Origin: Gammaproteobacteria bacterium
GTDB lineage: Bacteria; Pseudomonadota; Gammaproteobacteria; Chromatiales; Chromatiaceae
Direction of reading: 5' to 3'
Assembly: GCA_015490795.1 (NCBI GenBank)
Contig: WFXD01000059.1
Coordinates: 1 to 64,000 of the forward strand
Length of the DNA: 64,000 nt
Shown: in pieces, positions 1 to 8,276 of the stretch
Numbering within the stretch: position 1 is the stretch's first letter
Layout of the letters: the number at the start of each line of letters is the position of its first letter
Translations under genes and position numbers: made by a program
Notes under the pieces: model-generated
Told to the model about the DNA's origin: nothing
Databases searched by the model: none
Seen by the model: only the letters and a program-made list of their open reading frames with translations

Positions 1-120
1 GCTCAGGCTTCTGTTTCAGGGGAAGAGGCCTGCATTCATGAACCTTGGTACCTGAATAGTTACCGTCATGGTTTAACTTTAGTTGATCTTTATGATTTGT
101 CACCTCGCATTATACCATAA
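1..120 (+). CDS. 3' end of an unidentified protein, cut by the window edge
   Basis: Frame 1 is open from the first base for 39 codons and stops with TAA at 118-120. The translated end finishes in the residues HGLTLVDLYDLSPRIIP, whose composition looks like real protein. Its start lies outside the window, so domains cannot be judged and I do not recognise the family. It would converge with the cytochrome gene at 241. An open stretch of 39 codons can arise by chance, so this is tentative. Confidence 0.4.
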   Translation, partial: AQASVSGEEACIHEPWYLNSYRHGLTLVDLYDLSPRIIP

Positions 121-240
121 GCCTATGATATTTATATGAATAACATGTGTTGCAAGTGATAAATATTCATTATTAGCTACCGATTATTATTGCTTTTACA
201 GTGGGTTTTTCTATTCTCGGACAGCCTCCTAGGGGGTGGC

Positions 241-735
241 CTATTGGGGGAAAAACTTTATTTTCCCCGTGGAATTGCCGCTCTTATCGACTTCAAAATC
301 GTGGCAGAGGAAGCATGCAAGTGCGCTCTTCGGGATGGCTCCCGAGTTTTGCAGTAACTCTATTCGGGCGTGGTGCCTGTTAGGCCAGTAAGCGGTGCGG
401 TCATGGCATTGGAGGCAATCTCTTTCGGCTGTGATATCTATGCCGTAGCGGGTCATGGTGGATCTGTGGCAGGTCATGCAGTCATAGAGGCCATCTTTAT
501 CTGTTCCTGCGTTGGGGGCAATCGTGCTTTGTATCCTGGTGTTATGCAGAAGGTGGTGAGTGTCTGAGTTGGAGTTTTTTAAGAAGCGCTGTTTTCGATG
601 GTTATCATGGCAGGCCCGGCAGGCCTTTATTGCCCCCTCGGGATCCAGATTGTAATCAGTATAAGCAAAGGCACCCAGGGGAGTCATAGACCCGATCAAC
701 AGCAGTAGTAAAAGAAGGGTTTGATTTTTATTCAT
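241..735 (-). CDS. Periplasmic tetrahaem c-type cytochrome
   Basis: This 164-residue protein begins with a signal peptide: a short polar start, a run of leucines, then a probable cleavage site after GAFA near residue 24. Four CxxCH haem-attachment motifs follow at about residues 39-43 (CRACH), 86-90 (CMTCH), 107-111 (CLQCH) and 141-145 (CFLCH). Additional histidines (HH at 60-61 and 121-122) could be distal ligands. It is therefore very likely an exported small multihaem electron carrier. The electron donor and acceptor cannot be read from the sequence. It lies 23 bases downstream of yggT on the same strand and may be transcribed with the yggS-proC-yggT group, with which it has no obvious functional link. 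Confidence 0.85.
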   Translation of the reverse strand: MNKNQTLLLLLLLIGSMTPLGAFAYTDYNLDPEGAIKACRACHDNHRKQRFLKNSNSDTHHLLHNTRIQSTIAPNAGTDKDGLYDCMTCHRSTMTRYGIDITAERDCLQCHDRTAYWPNRHHARIELLQNSGAIPKSALACFLCHDFEVDKSGNSTGKIKFFPQ

Positions 736-758
736 TGTTATGCCCTTGTTAAGCGTTG

Positions 759-1340
759 TTAGTGAAACGGGCTGCCTGTGAGCATCAGCAGGGGTGGCAG
801 CAGAAGCATCTTGAGCAGATAGAGCCCCAGAATAACCAGCATCGGTGAGAGATCCAGCCCGGAGATGGGTGGGATGAGCCGGCGGGCCGGGCGCATGAGC
901 GGGTCGGTAAGGCTGTTGATAACGCCTATGATGGGGTTGTATGTGCCGGGGTTGATCCAGCTGATGATGACCTGAATCAGGATGGCAAAGATAAAGACAT
1001 GAATGGCTAGTTCAACAAGCTGAGGTATTGCCCAGAGCATGGGGCCGATGGGGTTGAAAATACCGCTTGTGATGAGAATGACCAGCATCAGTTCCAGGGT
1101 TTTAAGCAGCCACATCAGAACAATGGCAGCAAAATCCAGACCGCCAACCCCAGGGATGATGCGGCGCATCGGGCGCAGCACGGGTGTGGTGACCTTGACG
1201 ATGAACTGTGATAGCGGGTTGTAGAAATCTGCTCTGGCCCATTGCAGAAGAAAGCGCAGCATAACAACCAGAATGTACAGCCCAAACAGTGTCTGGATGA
1301 TAAAGACCAGCGGATCGGTAAGATAGCTGCTATCCATCAT
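759..1340 (-). CDS. yggT: YggT family inner-membrane protein
   Basis: The 193-residue protein carries two copies of the YggT repeat. Each copy has a hydrophobic helix, a stretch resembling NPLSQFIVKVTTPVLRPMRR or NPIIGVINSLTDPLMRPARR, and then RxIPxxxGLD and another helix. This arrangement and length are typical of the proteobacterial family, which has been linked to osmotic stress but has no settled biochemical function. Its start codon overlaps the proC stop by four bases, so the two are probably translationally coupled. The order yggS-proC-yggT beside divergent pilT is widespread in Gammaproteobacteria. Confidence 0.93.
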   Translation of the reverse strand: MMDSSYLTDPLVFIIQTLFGLYILVVMLRFLLQWARADFYNPLSQFIVKVTTPVLRPMRRIIPGVGGLDFAAIVLMWLLKTLELMLVILITSGIFNPIGPMLWAIPQLVELAIHVFIFAILIQVIISWINPGTYNPIIGVINSLTDPLMRPARRLIPPISGLDLSPMLVILGLYLLKMLLLPPLLMLTGSPFH

Positions 1341-2164
1341 GAATCCTTTAGTATCTCTGATAACTCTATAGAGCGGTCGCGGGCATCGGTCAGCGCCTGT
1401 TTGAACAGTGGCAGGAGATCACCATCGTTCAAGGTTCGCAGCGCGCGCTCTGTTGTGCCGCCGGGCGAGCTGACGCGCTGGCGCAAAATGGCTGGGCTGT
1501 CGGTGCTCTCCATGGCCATCTTGGCAGCGCCGAGGGCGGTCTGCAAGGTGAGTAGTCTGGCGGTGTCGGCAGGGATGCCCAGTTCGATACCCGCAGCCTC
1601 CATCGCCTCCATCACCAGAAAGAAGTAGGCCGGGCCACTGCCGGAGAGGGCGGTAACCGCATCCATCAGCTCTTCGTTATCCACCCAGCGGGTCAGCCCG
1701 ACTGCGCGCATGATGGATTCGGCCAGATCCCGTTGCGTGGTGGATACCTGTGGGCTGGCGTGCAGCACAATGGCCCCGGTCTGGATCATGGCGGGCGTGT
1801 TGGGCATGGTGCGTACTAAAGAGAGATCACCCCCCAGCCAGCCTTGCAGGTCGACCTCCCGGATGCCGGCAGCAATGGAGATAACCAGCGGTTTGGTCTG
1901 CTGTAGCGTGCTGGCCAGTGAGCGCGCAGCAGTCTGCATGGACTGTGGCTTGACTGCCAGTATCACGATCTCTGCATTGGCGGCAGCCTGGGCGTTCTCC
2001 GGTGTGGATTTGATTCTGAAATGGGCAGCCAGTGATGCAAGTTTCTCTGCATCAGGGTCGCTGACCGATATCTTCTGTGGATCGTAGCCGTCGCTGACCA
2101 GACCGCTGATGAGGCTGGCTGCCATGTTGCCGCCACCGATAAATGCCAGGGTTCTTGTTCTCAT
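1337..2164 (-). CDS. proC: Pyrroline-5-carboxylate reductase
   Basis: ProC performs the last step of proline synthesis, the NAD(P)H-dependent reduction of pyrroline-5-carboxylate in the cytoplasm. The 275-residue sequence has the N-terminal dinucleotide-binding motif FIGGGNMA, the ILAVKPQ segment, VRTMPNTPA in the middle, and the C-terminal signature around VTALSGSGPAYFF and SSPGGTTERAL. Length is normal for the family. It lies between yggS (63 bases upstream) and yggT (four-base overlap downstream), the standard gammaproteobacterial operon. Confidence 0.97.
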   Translation of the reverse strand: MRTRTLAFIGGGNMAASLISGLVSDGYDPQKISVSDPDAEKLASLAAHFRIKSTPENAQAAANAEIVILAVKPQSMQTAARSLASTLQQTKPLVISIAAGIREVDLQGWLGGDLSLVRTMPNTPAMIQTGAIVLHASPQVSTTQRDLAESIMRAVGLTRWVDNEELMDAVTALSGSGPAYFFLVMEAMEAAGIELGIPADTARLLTLQTALGAAKMAMESTDSPAILRQRVSSPGGTTERALRTLNDGDLLPLFKQALTDARDRSIELSEILKDS

Positions 2165-2227
2165 GATGCTTGGATGCTATGGGAAATAATCTCTGATTCT
2201 AACGTATTTTCAACGAAGGTATAGGCT

Positions 2228-2920
2228 CTATTTTCTGCTGTTTCGGGGGCCAAAAATGGCGGTGCCAACCCGTACAATGGTGGCTCCTTCAGCGATGGCC
2301 GCCTCAAGGTCGCCTGACATGCCCATGGATAGGGTATCAAGAGGCAGCGCACCCGTTTTAATCCTGTCACGCAGTTCCCGCAGGGCCTGAAAAGGCTGCC
2401 GCTGCTGCACTACCGTTTCAGCGGGGGCAGGGAGCGTCATAAGCCCTTTAAGATGCAGCCTGGGCAGCTCATGGATCAGGCCTGCCAGCTCTGCCGCCTC
2501 TTCCGGAGCGATGCCGGCCTTTGAACCCTCATTGGATAGATTGATTTGCAGGCAGACCTTTAAAGGCGGCAGCCTCTGGGGGCGTTGATCGTTAAGGCGC
2601 CGGGCGTGCTTGAAGCTGCACAGCCCATGCACCCAGTCAAAATGCTCGGCAATGATTTTTGTCTTGTTGCTCTGGATGCGTCCAATGAAGTGCCACTCTG
2701 CCTGGGTGTCGGAAAGCTGTTGGATCTTTTCTATGGCTTCTTGCAGGTAGCTTTCACCAAAGCGGTGTTGGCCTGTCTCAAGGGCTGAGCGGATATCTCC
2801 GGCCGGACGGGTCTTGCTTACAGCCAGCAGTTGTATGCTACTGTCCGGGCGGCCATATTTTGTGGCAGCGTCGTGTATACGCTGCCGGACATCATCTAAT
2901 CGGGTTGCAATGGTGTTCAT
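2228..2920 (-). CDS. yggS: PLP homeostasis protein, YggS/PROSC family
   Basis: A single-domain alanine-racemase-like TIM barrel of 230 residues. The PLP-binding lysine is in LLAVSKTRP near residue 36, and the sequences WHFIGRIQSNK, INLSNEGSKAGI and LSMGMSGDLEAAI match the conserved family blocks. YggS proteins bind pyridoxal phosphate and keep the free pool in balance; they are not active racemases. It is the first gene of the yggS-proC-yggT group and is transcribed away from pilT, with a 143-base intergenic region between the two starts. Confidence 0.95.
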   Translation of the reverse strand: MNTIATRLDDVRQRIHDAATKYGRPDSSIQLLAVSKTRPAGDIRSALETGQHRFGESYLQEAIEKIQQLSDTQAEWHFIGRIQSNKTKIIAEHFDWVHGLCSFKHARRLNDQRPQRLPPLKVCLQINLSNEGSKAGIAPEEAAELAGLIHELPRLHLKGLMTLPAPAETVVQQRQPFQALRELRDRIKTGALPLDTLSMGMSGDLEAAIAEGATIVRVGTAIFGPRNSRK

Positions 2921-3063
2921 GCCTGATAAGTTTTAGTTGTCTATACTGACGATATTAAAACAGATTGATGCTCTCTTTTTCATCCATTTGTTTGAAATGA
3001 CAAAAAATGCGTCATGGCTGGTATATTGACGGTATGTGCCCCCCCCTGATCTGGAGATGTTGT

Positions 3064-4101
3064 ATGGATATTGCCGAGTTGCTTGCGTTTAGTGTGAAAC
3101 ATGATGCATCAGATATGCATCTCTCTGCGGGGTTGCCTCCGATGATACGTGTGGATGGTGATATCCGCCGGATCAACATCCCGGCACTGGATCACAAGGC
3201 GGTGCACGGGCTTGTCTATGACATCATGAACGATAAGCAGAGAAAGGATTATGAGGAGTTTCTGGAGACGGATTTCTCTTTCGAGATCCCCGGTCTGGCC
3301 CGTTTTCGTGTCAATGCCTTCAACCAGGACCGGGGAGCCAGTGCGGTATTCAGAACCATCCCCTCCAAGGTGCTGACGCTGGAGGAGCTGGGCGCGCCAG
3401 AGTCGTTTAAGGATATTATCAATGTGCCACGGGGGATGGTGCTGGTCACCGGGCCAACGGGTTCGGGCAAGTCCACTACTCTGGCGGCAATGATTGATTA
3501 TATTAATGATAATGATTATGGCCATATCCTGACCATTGAAGACCCCATCGAGTTTGTTCACCAAAGCAAAAAATGCCTGATAAATCAGCGCGAAGTGCAT
3601 CGGGATACGCTGGGGTTTGCAGAGGCCTTGCGCTCAGCGCTGCGTGAAGATCCGGATATCATTCTGGTGGGTGAGATGCGTGATCTGGAGACCATTCGCC
3701 TGGCCATGACAGCGGCAGAGACGGGGCACCTGGTCTTTGGCACCCTGCACACCAGTTCGGCCGCCAAAACGGTGGATCGTATTGTAGATGTCTTTCCGGC
3801 CGCAGAAAAAAGCATGGTGCGCTCTATGCTGTCAGAGTCCCTGCGTGCGGTTATCTCACAGACGCTGCTGAAGAAGATTGGTGGTGGGCGGGTGGCTGCT
3901 CATGAAATCATGGTGGGCACACCGGCAATCAGAAACCTGATCCGTGAAGACAAGGTGGCGCAGATGTACTCGGCCATCCAGACGGGGCAGGCGGTAGGCA
4001 TGCAGACGCTGGATCAGAATCTGAAGGAGCTGGTGAGCCGCAAGGTCATCAGCCGCGCAGACGCCAAGGCCAAGGCAATGAATAAAGAGGGTTTTAGCTA
4101 A
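3064..4101 (+). CDS. pilT: Type IV pilus retraction ATPase PilT
   Basis: PilT is the hexameric cytoplasmic ATPase that retracts type IV pili, powering twitching and DNA uptake. I chose the ATG at 3064 (MDIAELLAFSVKHDASDMHL) because it matches the conserved PilT N-terminus and has GGAG at 3053-3056, seven bases upstream; a longer reading from 3007 adds 19 unlikely residues. The 345-residue product has Walker A GPTGSGKST, the Asp box with the catalytic Glu in TIEDPIEF, Walker B DPDIILVGEMRD, and the His box TLHTSSA. PilZ at 28.3 kb belongs to the same pilus system. Other pilus genes are not in the window. Confidence 0.96.
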   Translation: MDIAELLAFSVKHDASDMHLSAGLPPMIRVDGDIRRINIPALDHKAVHGLVYDIMNDKQRKDYEEFLETDFSFEIPGLARFRVNAFNQDRGASAVFRTIPSKVLTLEELGAPESFKDIINVPRGMVLVTGPTGSGKSTTLAAMIDYINDNDYGHILTIEDPIEFVHQSKKCLINQREVHRDTLGFAEALRSALREDPDIILVGEMRDLETIRLAMTAAETGHLVFGTLHTSSAAKTVDRIVDVFPAAEKSMVRSMLSESLRAVISQTLLKKIGGGRVAAHEIMVGTPAIRNLIREDKVAQMYSAIQTGQAVGMQTLDQNLKELVSRKVISRADAKAKAMNKEGFS

Positions 4102-4166
4102 TCCATTGCTCCCCCGATCCAGTAATATAGCGCCGATGGTTAATTCTGATTTTTGGAGTCTGATGT

Positions 4167-5501
4167 ATGAGCCGATCCCGGCGCAGAAAAAAGCTGCCTG
4201 CTGAGCCGGTAGCGGCAACGATTGAATCTCTGAATCATGATGGTCGAGGCGTCACCCATATAGAGGGCAAGGCGGTATTTATCCATGGTGCCCTGCCTGG
4301 TGAGGAGGTGATGTTCACCTACACCAGAAAGAGCCGCAGATTTGATGAAGGGCAGGTGGTTGAGGTGATCAAACCGTCGCCAGAGCGTGTCGAGCCGGCC
4401 TGCCCCCATTTTGACATCTGCGGTGGTTGTAGCCTGCAACATCAGGATAGCCGGGCACAGCTACAGCACAAGCAGCAGATTCTGATGGATGCCTTGAAGC
4501 ATATCGGCAAGGTGGAACCGGCAGAGATAATCCCCCCACTGGCGCTGGATGACCATTGGGGTTATCGGCGCAAAGCCCGGATAGGCGCCAAATATGTAGC
4601 CAAAAAGGGGGGCGTGCTGGTGGGGTTTCGTGAGCGTGGCTCCAGCTTTATTGCCGATCTCTCCAGCTGCAAGGTGCTGCATCCAAAAGTAGGGGAGCTG
4701 ATTACCCCGCTGTCGGCATTGATCGAAGGCTTTTCAATCTGTGACAAGGTGCCTCAGATTGAGATGGCCATGGGTGATGAGTGCTGTGTCCTGATCTTTC
4801 GCATGCTAGAACCTCCCAGTGAGGAGGATCTGGCCAGGCTGCGCCACTTTGGTGAGCAGCATGATATCCATATCTATCTGCAAGAGGGCGGCCCGGATAC
4901 CGTTCGGCCACTGTCAGGAGAGGCGGCGGATCTGACCTATGCGCTGCCAGAGTTTGGGGTAGCGTTCCACTTTCTGCCCACAGATTTCACCCAGGTCAAC
5001 AGCGGCATCAACAGGTTGATGGTGCGCCGCGCGGTAGATATGCTGGCGCTAAAGCCTGATGACCGGGTGCTGGAGCTGTTCTGTGGCCTGGGCAATTTCA
5101 CGCTGCCTTTGGCGCAGCATGCAGCAGAGGTGGTTGCTGTTGAAGGTGATGCGGGTCTGATCGCCCGGGCGCGGGAGAATGCAAAACGCAACGACATTGA
5201 AAATGCCACCTTTTATACCGCCAATCTTTTTGAGCCTCTCACCCATCAGCCCTGGCTGAAACAGACCTTTAACAAGGCACTGCTCGACCCGCCGCGCACA
5301 GGCGCCATTGAGGTTTTGGAGCATCTGCCTAGACTGGGTGTGCAGCAAATTCTCTATATCTCCTGTTACCCAGGCACCCTGGCGCGCGACGCGGGTGAGC
5401 TGGTTCACACGCATGGCTACAGGCTAAAGGGTGCCGGGGTTATGGATATGTTTCCGCATACGGCGCATGTTGAGTCTATTGCGCTGTTTGAGAGGGGTTG
5501 A
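4167..5501 (+). CDS. rlmD: 23S rRNA (uracil-1939-C5)-methyltransferase
   Basis: RlmD (RumA) methylates U1939 of 23S rRNA using S-adenosylmethionine. The 444-residue product has a TRAM RNA-binding domain at about residues 12-75, then the iron-sulphur cysteine cluster CPHFDICGGC, a central domain, and a C-terminal SAM-dependent methyltransferase domain with LELFCGLGNFTLPLA, LLDPPRTGA and the catalytic-cysteine segment YISCYPGTLARD. GGAG lies a few bases before the ATG. The gene follows pilT by 65 bases on the same strand. The fourth cluster cysteine is probably the one in SSCKVLHPK. Confidence 0.95.
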   Translation: MSRSRRRKKLPAEPVAATIESLNHDGRGVTHIEGKAVFIHGALPGEEVMFTYTRKSRRFDEGQVVEVIKPSPERVEPACPHFDICGGCSLQHQDSRAQLQHKQQILMDALKHIGKVEPAEIIPPLALDDHWGYRRKARIGAKYVAKKGGVLVGFRERGSSFIADLSSCKVLHPKVGELITPLSALIEGFSICDKVPQIEMAMGDECCVLIFRMLEPPSEEDLARLRHFGEQHDIHIYLQEGGPDTVRPLSGEAADLTYALPEFGVAFHFLPTDFTQVNSGINRLMVRRAVDMLALKPDDRVLELFCGLGNFTLPLAQHAAEVVAVEGDAGLIARARENAKRNDIENATFYTANLFEPLTHQPWLKQTFNKALLDPPRTGAIEVLEHLPRLGVQQILYISCYPGTLARDAGELVHTHGYRLKGAGVMDMFPHTAHVESIALFERG

Positions 5502-5518
5502 CGGATGTTTGGCCGGCA

Positions 5519-6448
5519 TTATGACTCAAAGGCTTTGCTGTCTTCCACGAAGGCTCTCATCCCCTCATCGGTCAACGGGTGGTCGGCCACGCCCATCAGG
5601 AGCGGGGCAGGGATGGTCAGAATATCTGCACCGCAGAGCAGGCACTCTGGAATCTGCACCCCGTTGCGGAACGATGCCGCAAGCACCTCTGTTGTAATAT
5701 CATAGTTTGCAAAGATGACGGCAATTTCGTGGATCAGCCGGACACCGGCATCCATGCGTGCGCCCGAAGAGGCAACGTAGGGGGTATTATCTGTCCTGCT
5801 GTTCTCTTTTGCCCCTTTGTGATCCTCCAGATAGTAGAGCGCATTGCCGACAGGCATCTCAACCTTGTCGTGTTTATACAGGTAGTCAGCCAGCCGGCCA
5901 AGAAAAGGGGAGACGTAAGAGGCGCCAGCCTGTGCCGCAAACAGCGCCTGGGTGCTGTTGAAGATCAGTGTGGCATTGGTTTGAATGTCACGCCTCCAGA
6001 GCGCATGCAGCACCTTCAGGCCTGTATGCCTGTCCAGCGCGGAGTCAATCGCCTCATATCCTCCAACAGGCACCTTGATGACAACATTTTCACCATAGGC
6101 GGCCAGCTCCTCGGCCTGGGTGATCATCTTCTCTGCCTGCAACTCTGTAAGCTCCAGGGAGACGGGGCAGGGCGCCATCAGTGTGACGATCTCCTGCATC
6201 ATCTCTTTGGCCATCTGCCAGGAGGTCGCACCTGCCCGCTTCAGCAGAGTCGGGTTGGTGGTGACACCATTGATGATGCCGGCCTCCCGGAGTGGACGGA
6301 TCTCATCAATGGTTCCGGTATCGGCAAATATCTTGGGCGCCTTGGCCGCCGGGTGTTTGAGGGGCTTGCCCTTGTCAGTCGGATTGTTGATCGGCATGGA
6401 TTGCCTGCGTGCTCCAACATGAGCGGGGATCTGGTCTGGCTTTAACAT
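5519..6448 (-). CDS. Transaldolase-like protein (TalC/MipB family)
   Basis: The core begins at about residue 39 with KIFADTGTIDEIR, then GVTTNPTLLKR, and has the Schiff-base lysine in NVVIKVPVGGYEAI, followed by NATLIFNSTQALFAAQAGASYVSPF with its TIM-barrel fold. These are marks of the short transaldolase / fructose-6-phosphate aldolase family. At 309 residues it is longer than classical TalC (about 220), mainly from an N-terminal extension of about 38 residues and extra C-terminal sequence. The start is unsure: the ATG at 6448 has AGGAG only one base away, whereas the ATG at 6397 gives a product of 292 residues with better spacing. It faces away from the AMP phosphorylase gene. Whether it acts as transaldolase or as F6P aldolase cannot be decided here. 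Confidence 0.85.
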   Translation of the reverse strand: MLKPDQIPAHVGARRQSMPINNPTDKGKPLKHPAAKAPKIFADTGTIDEIRPLREAGIINGVTTNPTLLKRAGATSWQMAKEMMQEIVTLMAPCPVSLELTELQAEKMITQAEELAAYGENVVIKVPVGGYEAIDSALDRHTGLKVLHALWRRDIQTNATLIFNSTQALFAAQAGASYVSPFLGRLADYLYKHDKVEMPVGNALYYLEDHKGAKENSRTDNTPYVASSGARMDAGVRLIHEIAVIFANYDITTEVLAASFRNGVQIPECLLCGADILTIPAPLLMGVADHPLTDEGMRAFVEDSKAFES

Positions 6449-6494
6449 GCTCCTGCCTCTTCTGTTTGATGTTTTATGATGCCTGGTGGATGAT

Positions 6495-6566
6495 CCTGGA
6501 AAGATCAGTTGAGCCTACTACGAGCGTCTAAGGTGCTCTCGCTACGGCTCAACTGATTTTTCTAGG
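6495..6566. repeat. Short palindromic element, copy 1 (72 bp)
   Basis: The left arm at 6495-6515 and right arm at 6546-6566 are inverted repeats matching at 19 of 21 positions, built around ATCAGTTGAGCC and GGCTCAACTGAT. The 30-base centre contains CGTCTAAGGTGCTCTCGCTAC. The same arms and pieces of the centre recur at 27192-27370 in a much longer version. It lies in the divergent region between the transaldolase-like gene and the AMP phosphorylase gene. It looks like a small mobile or REP/MITE-like element and could form an RNA or DNA hairpin. Confidence 0.8.
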
Positions 6567-6711
6567 ATGATTGTCCTGGAAATGGACAGATCAATCTATC
6601 GGTATTATTGCAAGTACCTCTATAGTATAAAGACGGGCTTTACCAAAAGCCTCACTATTTTACATTTCGTACGCATCTACTGTTCATGCAACAGCGTTGG
6701 AACACCGCATT

Positions 6712-8274
6712 ATGAATAACCCGGATCAGTACACGCTAAAACTCCGGCGTGTGGCCATAGACACCTATAAAGAGAATGTGGCCTATCTGCACAGGAATTG
6801 CGCCATCTATCGCACTGAGGGGTTTCAGGCGCTCTCGAAGGTTGAAATTACCGCGGTCAATGGGAGTCCGGCCTGCCAGCAGCGGGTGCTGGCGGTGCTG
6901 AATGTGGTGGATGATGAGAGCATCACCCACTGCGACGAACTGGGGCTGAGTGAGCAGGCCTTCTCCCAGCTTGATGTGGAGGAGGGGCACAGCATCCGTA
7001 TTGCGCATGCCGAGCCGCCGCCATCTCTCCATGCGGTGCATCGCAAGATTGCCGGTGAGCGTCTCGATCTGGAAGATTTCCGTGGCATCGCCCGCGATAT
7101 CGCTGAGCACCGCTACTCTAAAACCGAGATGGCCGCTTTTCTGGTGGCCTCCAGCCAGGCGGGGCTTGAGAGGGAAGAGGTGCTCTACATGACCCGGGCG
7201 ATGGTGGAGTGCGGTGATCGCCTTGACTGGGGCGAGCCTCTGGTTGTCGACAAACACTGTATTGGCGGCATACCCGGCAATCGCACCAGTATGCTGATCG
7301 TCCCTATTATTGCGGCACATGGCATGCTGATGCCCAAGACCTCAAGCCGGGCCATCACCTCACCTGCTGGGACAGCAGACACCATGGGGCTGCTGGCCAG
7401 GGTTCAGCTCTCCCCAGAGCAGCTGCGGGAGATCATCCGCTGCCAGCGTGGCTGTCTGGCATGGGGTGGCGCTGCACGGCTGGCGCCGGTGGATGACATC
7501 CTTATCTCGGTTGAACGGCCACTCTCTCTCGACTCTCAAGGGCAGATGGTCGCCTCTATTTTGTCAAAAAAACTGGCCGCAGGCTCGACGCACCTTTTGG
7601 TTGACATACCTATGGGGCCGACGGCCAAGGTCAGGCAGATGCGTGAAGCCCTGCAGCTGAGAAAACTGTTTGAATTTGTAGGTGATCGGCTGGGGCTGCA
7701 TATCGAGGTGGTCATCAGCAATGGTCGCCAGCCTGTTGGGCGGGGTATCGGCCCGGTTCTGGAGCTGCGGGATGTCATGCAGGTACTGAACAATGATCCG
7801 CAGGCCCCCGCTGATCTCCGGCAAAAAGCCCTATGGCTTGCCGGCCGTGTGCTGGAGTTCGACCCGGATGTTCGGGGTGGCCAGGGCTATGCCATAGCGC
7901 GGGATATTCTCGATTCCGGGCGGGCCATGAACAAAATGCAGGATATTATCGAGGCACAGGGCCGTAACCCTGAAACTGTTGCGGTCGGCAGGCTCAGGCA
8001 TAAAATCAAGGCGCCAGCCAATGGTTTCGTTACCGCCATCGACAATCTGCAAATAGCTCGAATTGCGCGTCTGGCAGGTGCTCCAATGGATAAAGGTGCG
8101 GGTGTCGATCTCATGAAAAAGCTGGGCGATGCAGTGAAGAGTGGTGAGGTACTCTACTTTATACATGCCGATTTTCCGTCCGACTTCCGTTTTGCCCAAG
8201 AGGCGGCAGCAAAGGATATCGGTTTCCAGATCGGCAAAAAGCCCCCTGATGGCTCAACAGAGCCTGAGTTTTAG
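6712..8274 (+). CDS. AMP phosphorylase / archaeal-type thymidine phosphorylase family protein
   Basis: The 520-residue product matches the long, archaeal-type branch of the nucleoside phosphorylase superfamily rather than bacterial DeoA. It has an N-terminal domain of about 90 residues absent from DeoA, then the helical and alpha/beta domains with [16 protein letters not shown] and [15 protein letters not shown], where DeoA would have STGGVGDK and GGTLDK. Archaeal members convert AMP (and CMP, UMP) plus phosphate to the base and ribose 1,5-bisphosphate. The ATG at 6712 is preferred over a TTG at 6697. A PRPP-synthetase-like gene starts two bases after its stop, so the two form an operon. Annotation pipelines often call this thymidine phosphorylase; substrate is inferred, not shown. 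Confidence 0.88.
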   Translation: MNNPDQYTLKLRRVAIDTYKENVAYLHRNCAIYRTEGFQALSKVEITAVNGSPACQQRVLAVLNVVDDESITHCDELGLSEQAFSQLDVEEGHSIRIAHAEPPPSLHAVHRKIAGERLDLEDFRGIARDIAEHRYSKTEMAAFLVASSQAGLEREEVLYMTRAMVECGDRLDWGEPLVVDKHCIGGIPGNRTSMLIVPIIAAHGMLMPKTSSRAITSPAGTADTMGLLARVQLSPEQLREIIRCQRGCLAWGGAARLAPVDDILISVERPLSLDSQGQMVASILSKKLAAGSTHLLVDIPMGPTAKVRQMREALQLRKLFEFVGDRLGLHIEVVISNGRQPVGRGIGPVLELRDVMQVLNNDPQAPADLRQKALWLAGRVLEFDPDVRGGQGYAIARDILDSGRAMNKMQDIIEAQGRNPETVAVGRLRHKIKAPANGFVTAIDNLQIARIARLAGAPMDKGAGVDLMKKLGDAVKSGEVLYFIHADFPSDFRFAQEAAAKDIGFQIGKKPPDGSTEPEF

Positions 8275-8276
8275 TA

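Noticed and set aside
2161-2370. Short minus-strand ORF over the proC-yggS junction
   Set aside because: It lies largely within yggS in another frame, has no family features and crosses the operon spacer.
5579-6445. Plus-strand 288-residue ORF opposite the transaldolase-like gene
   Set aside because: It is rich in Cys, His and Arg with no family resemblance, whereas the minus frame has clear aldolase motifs.
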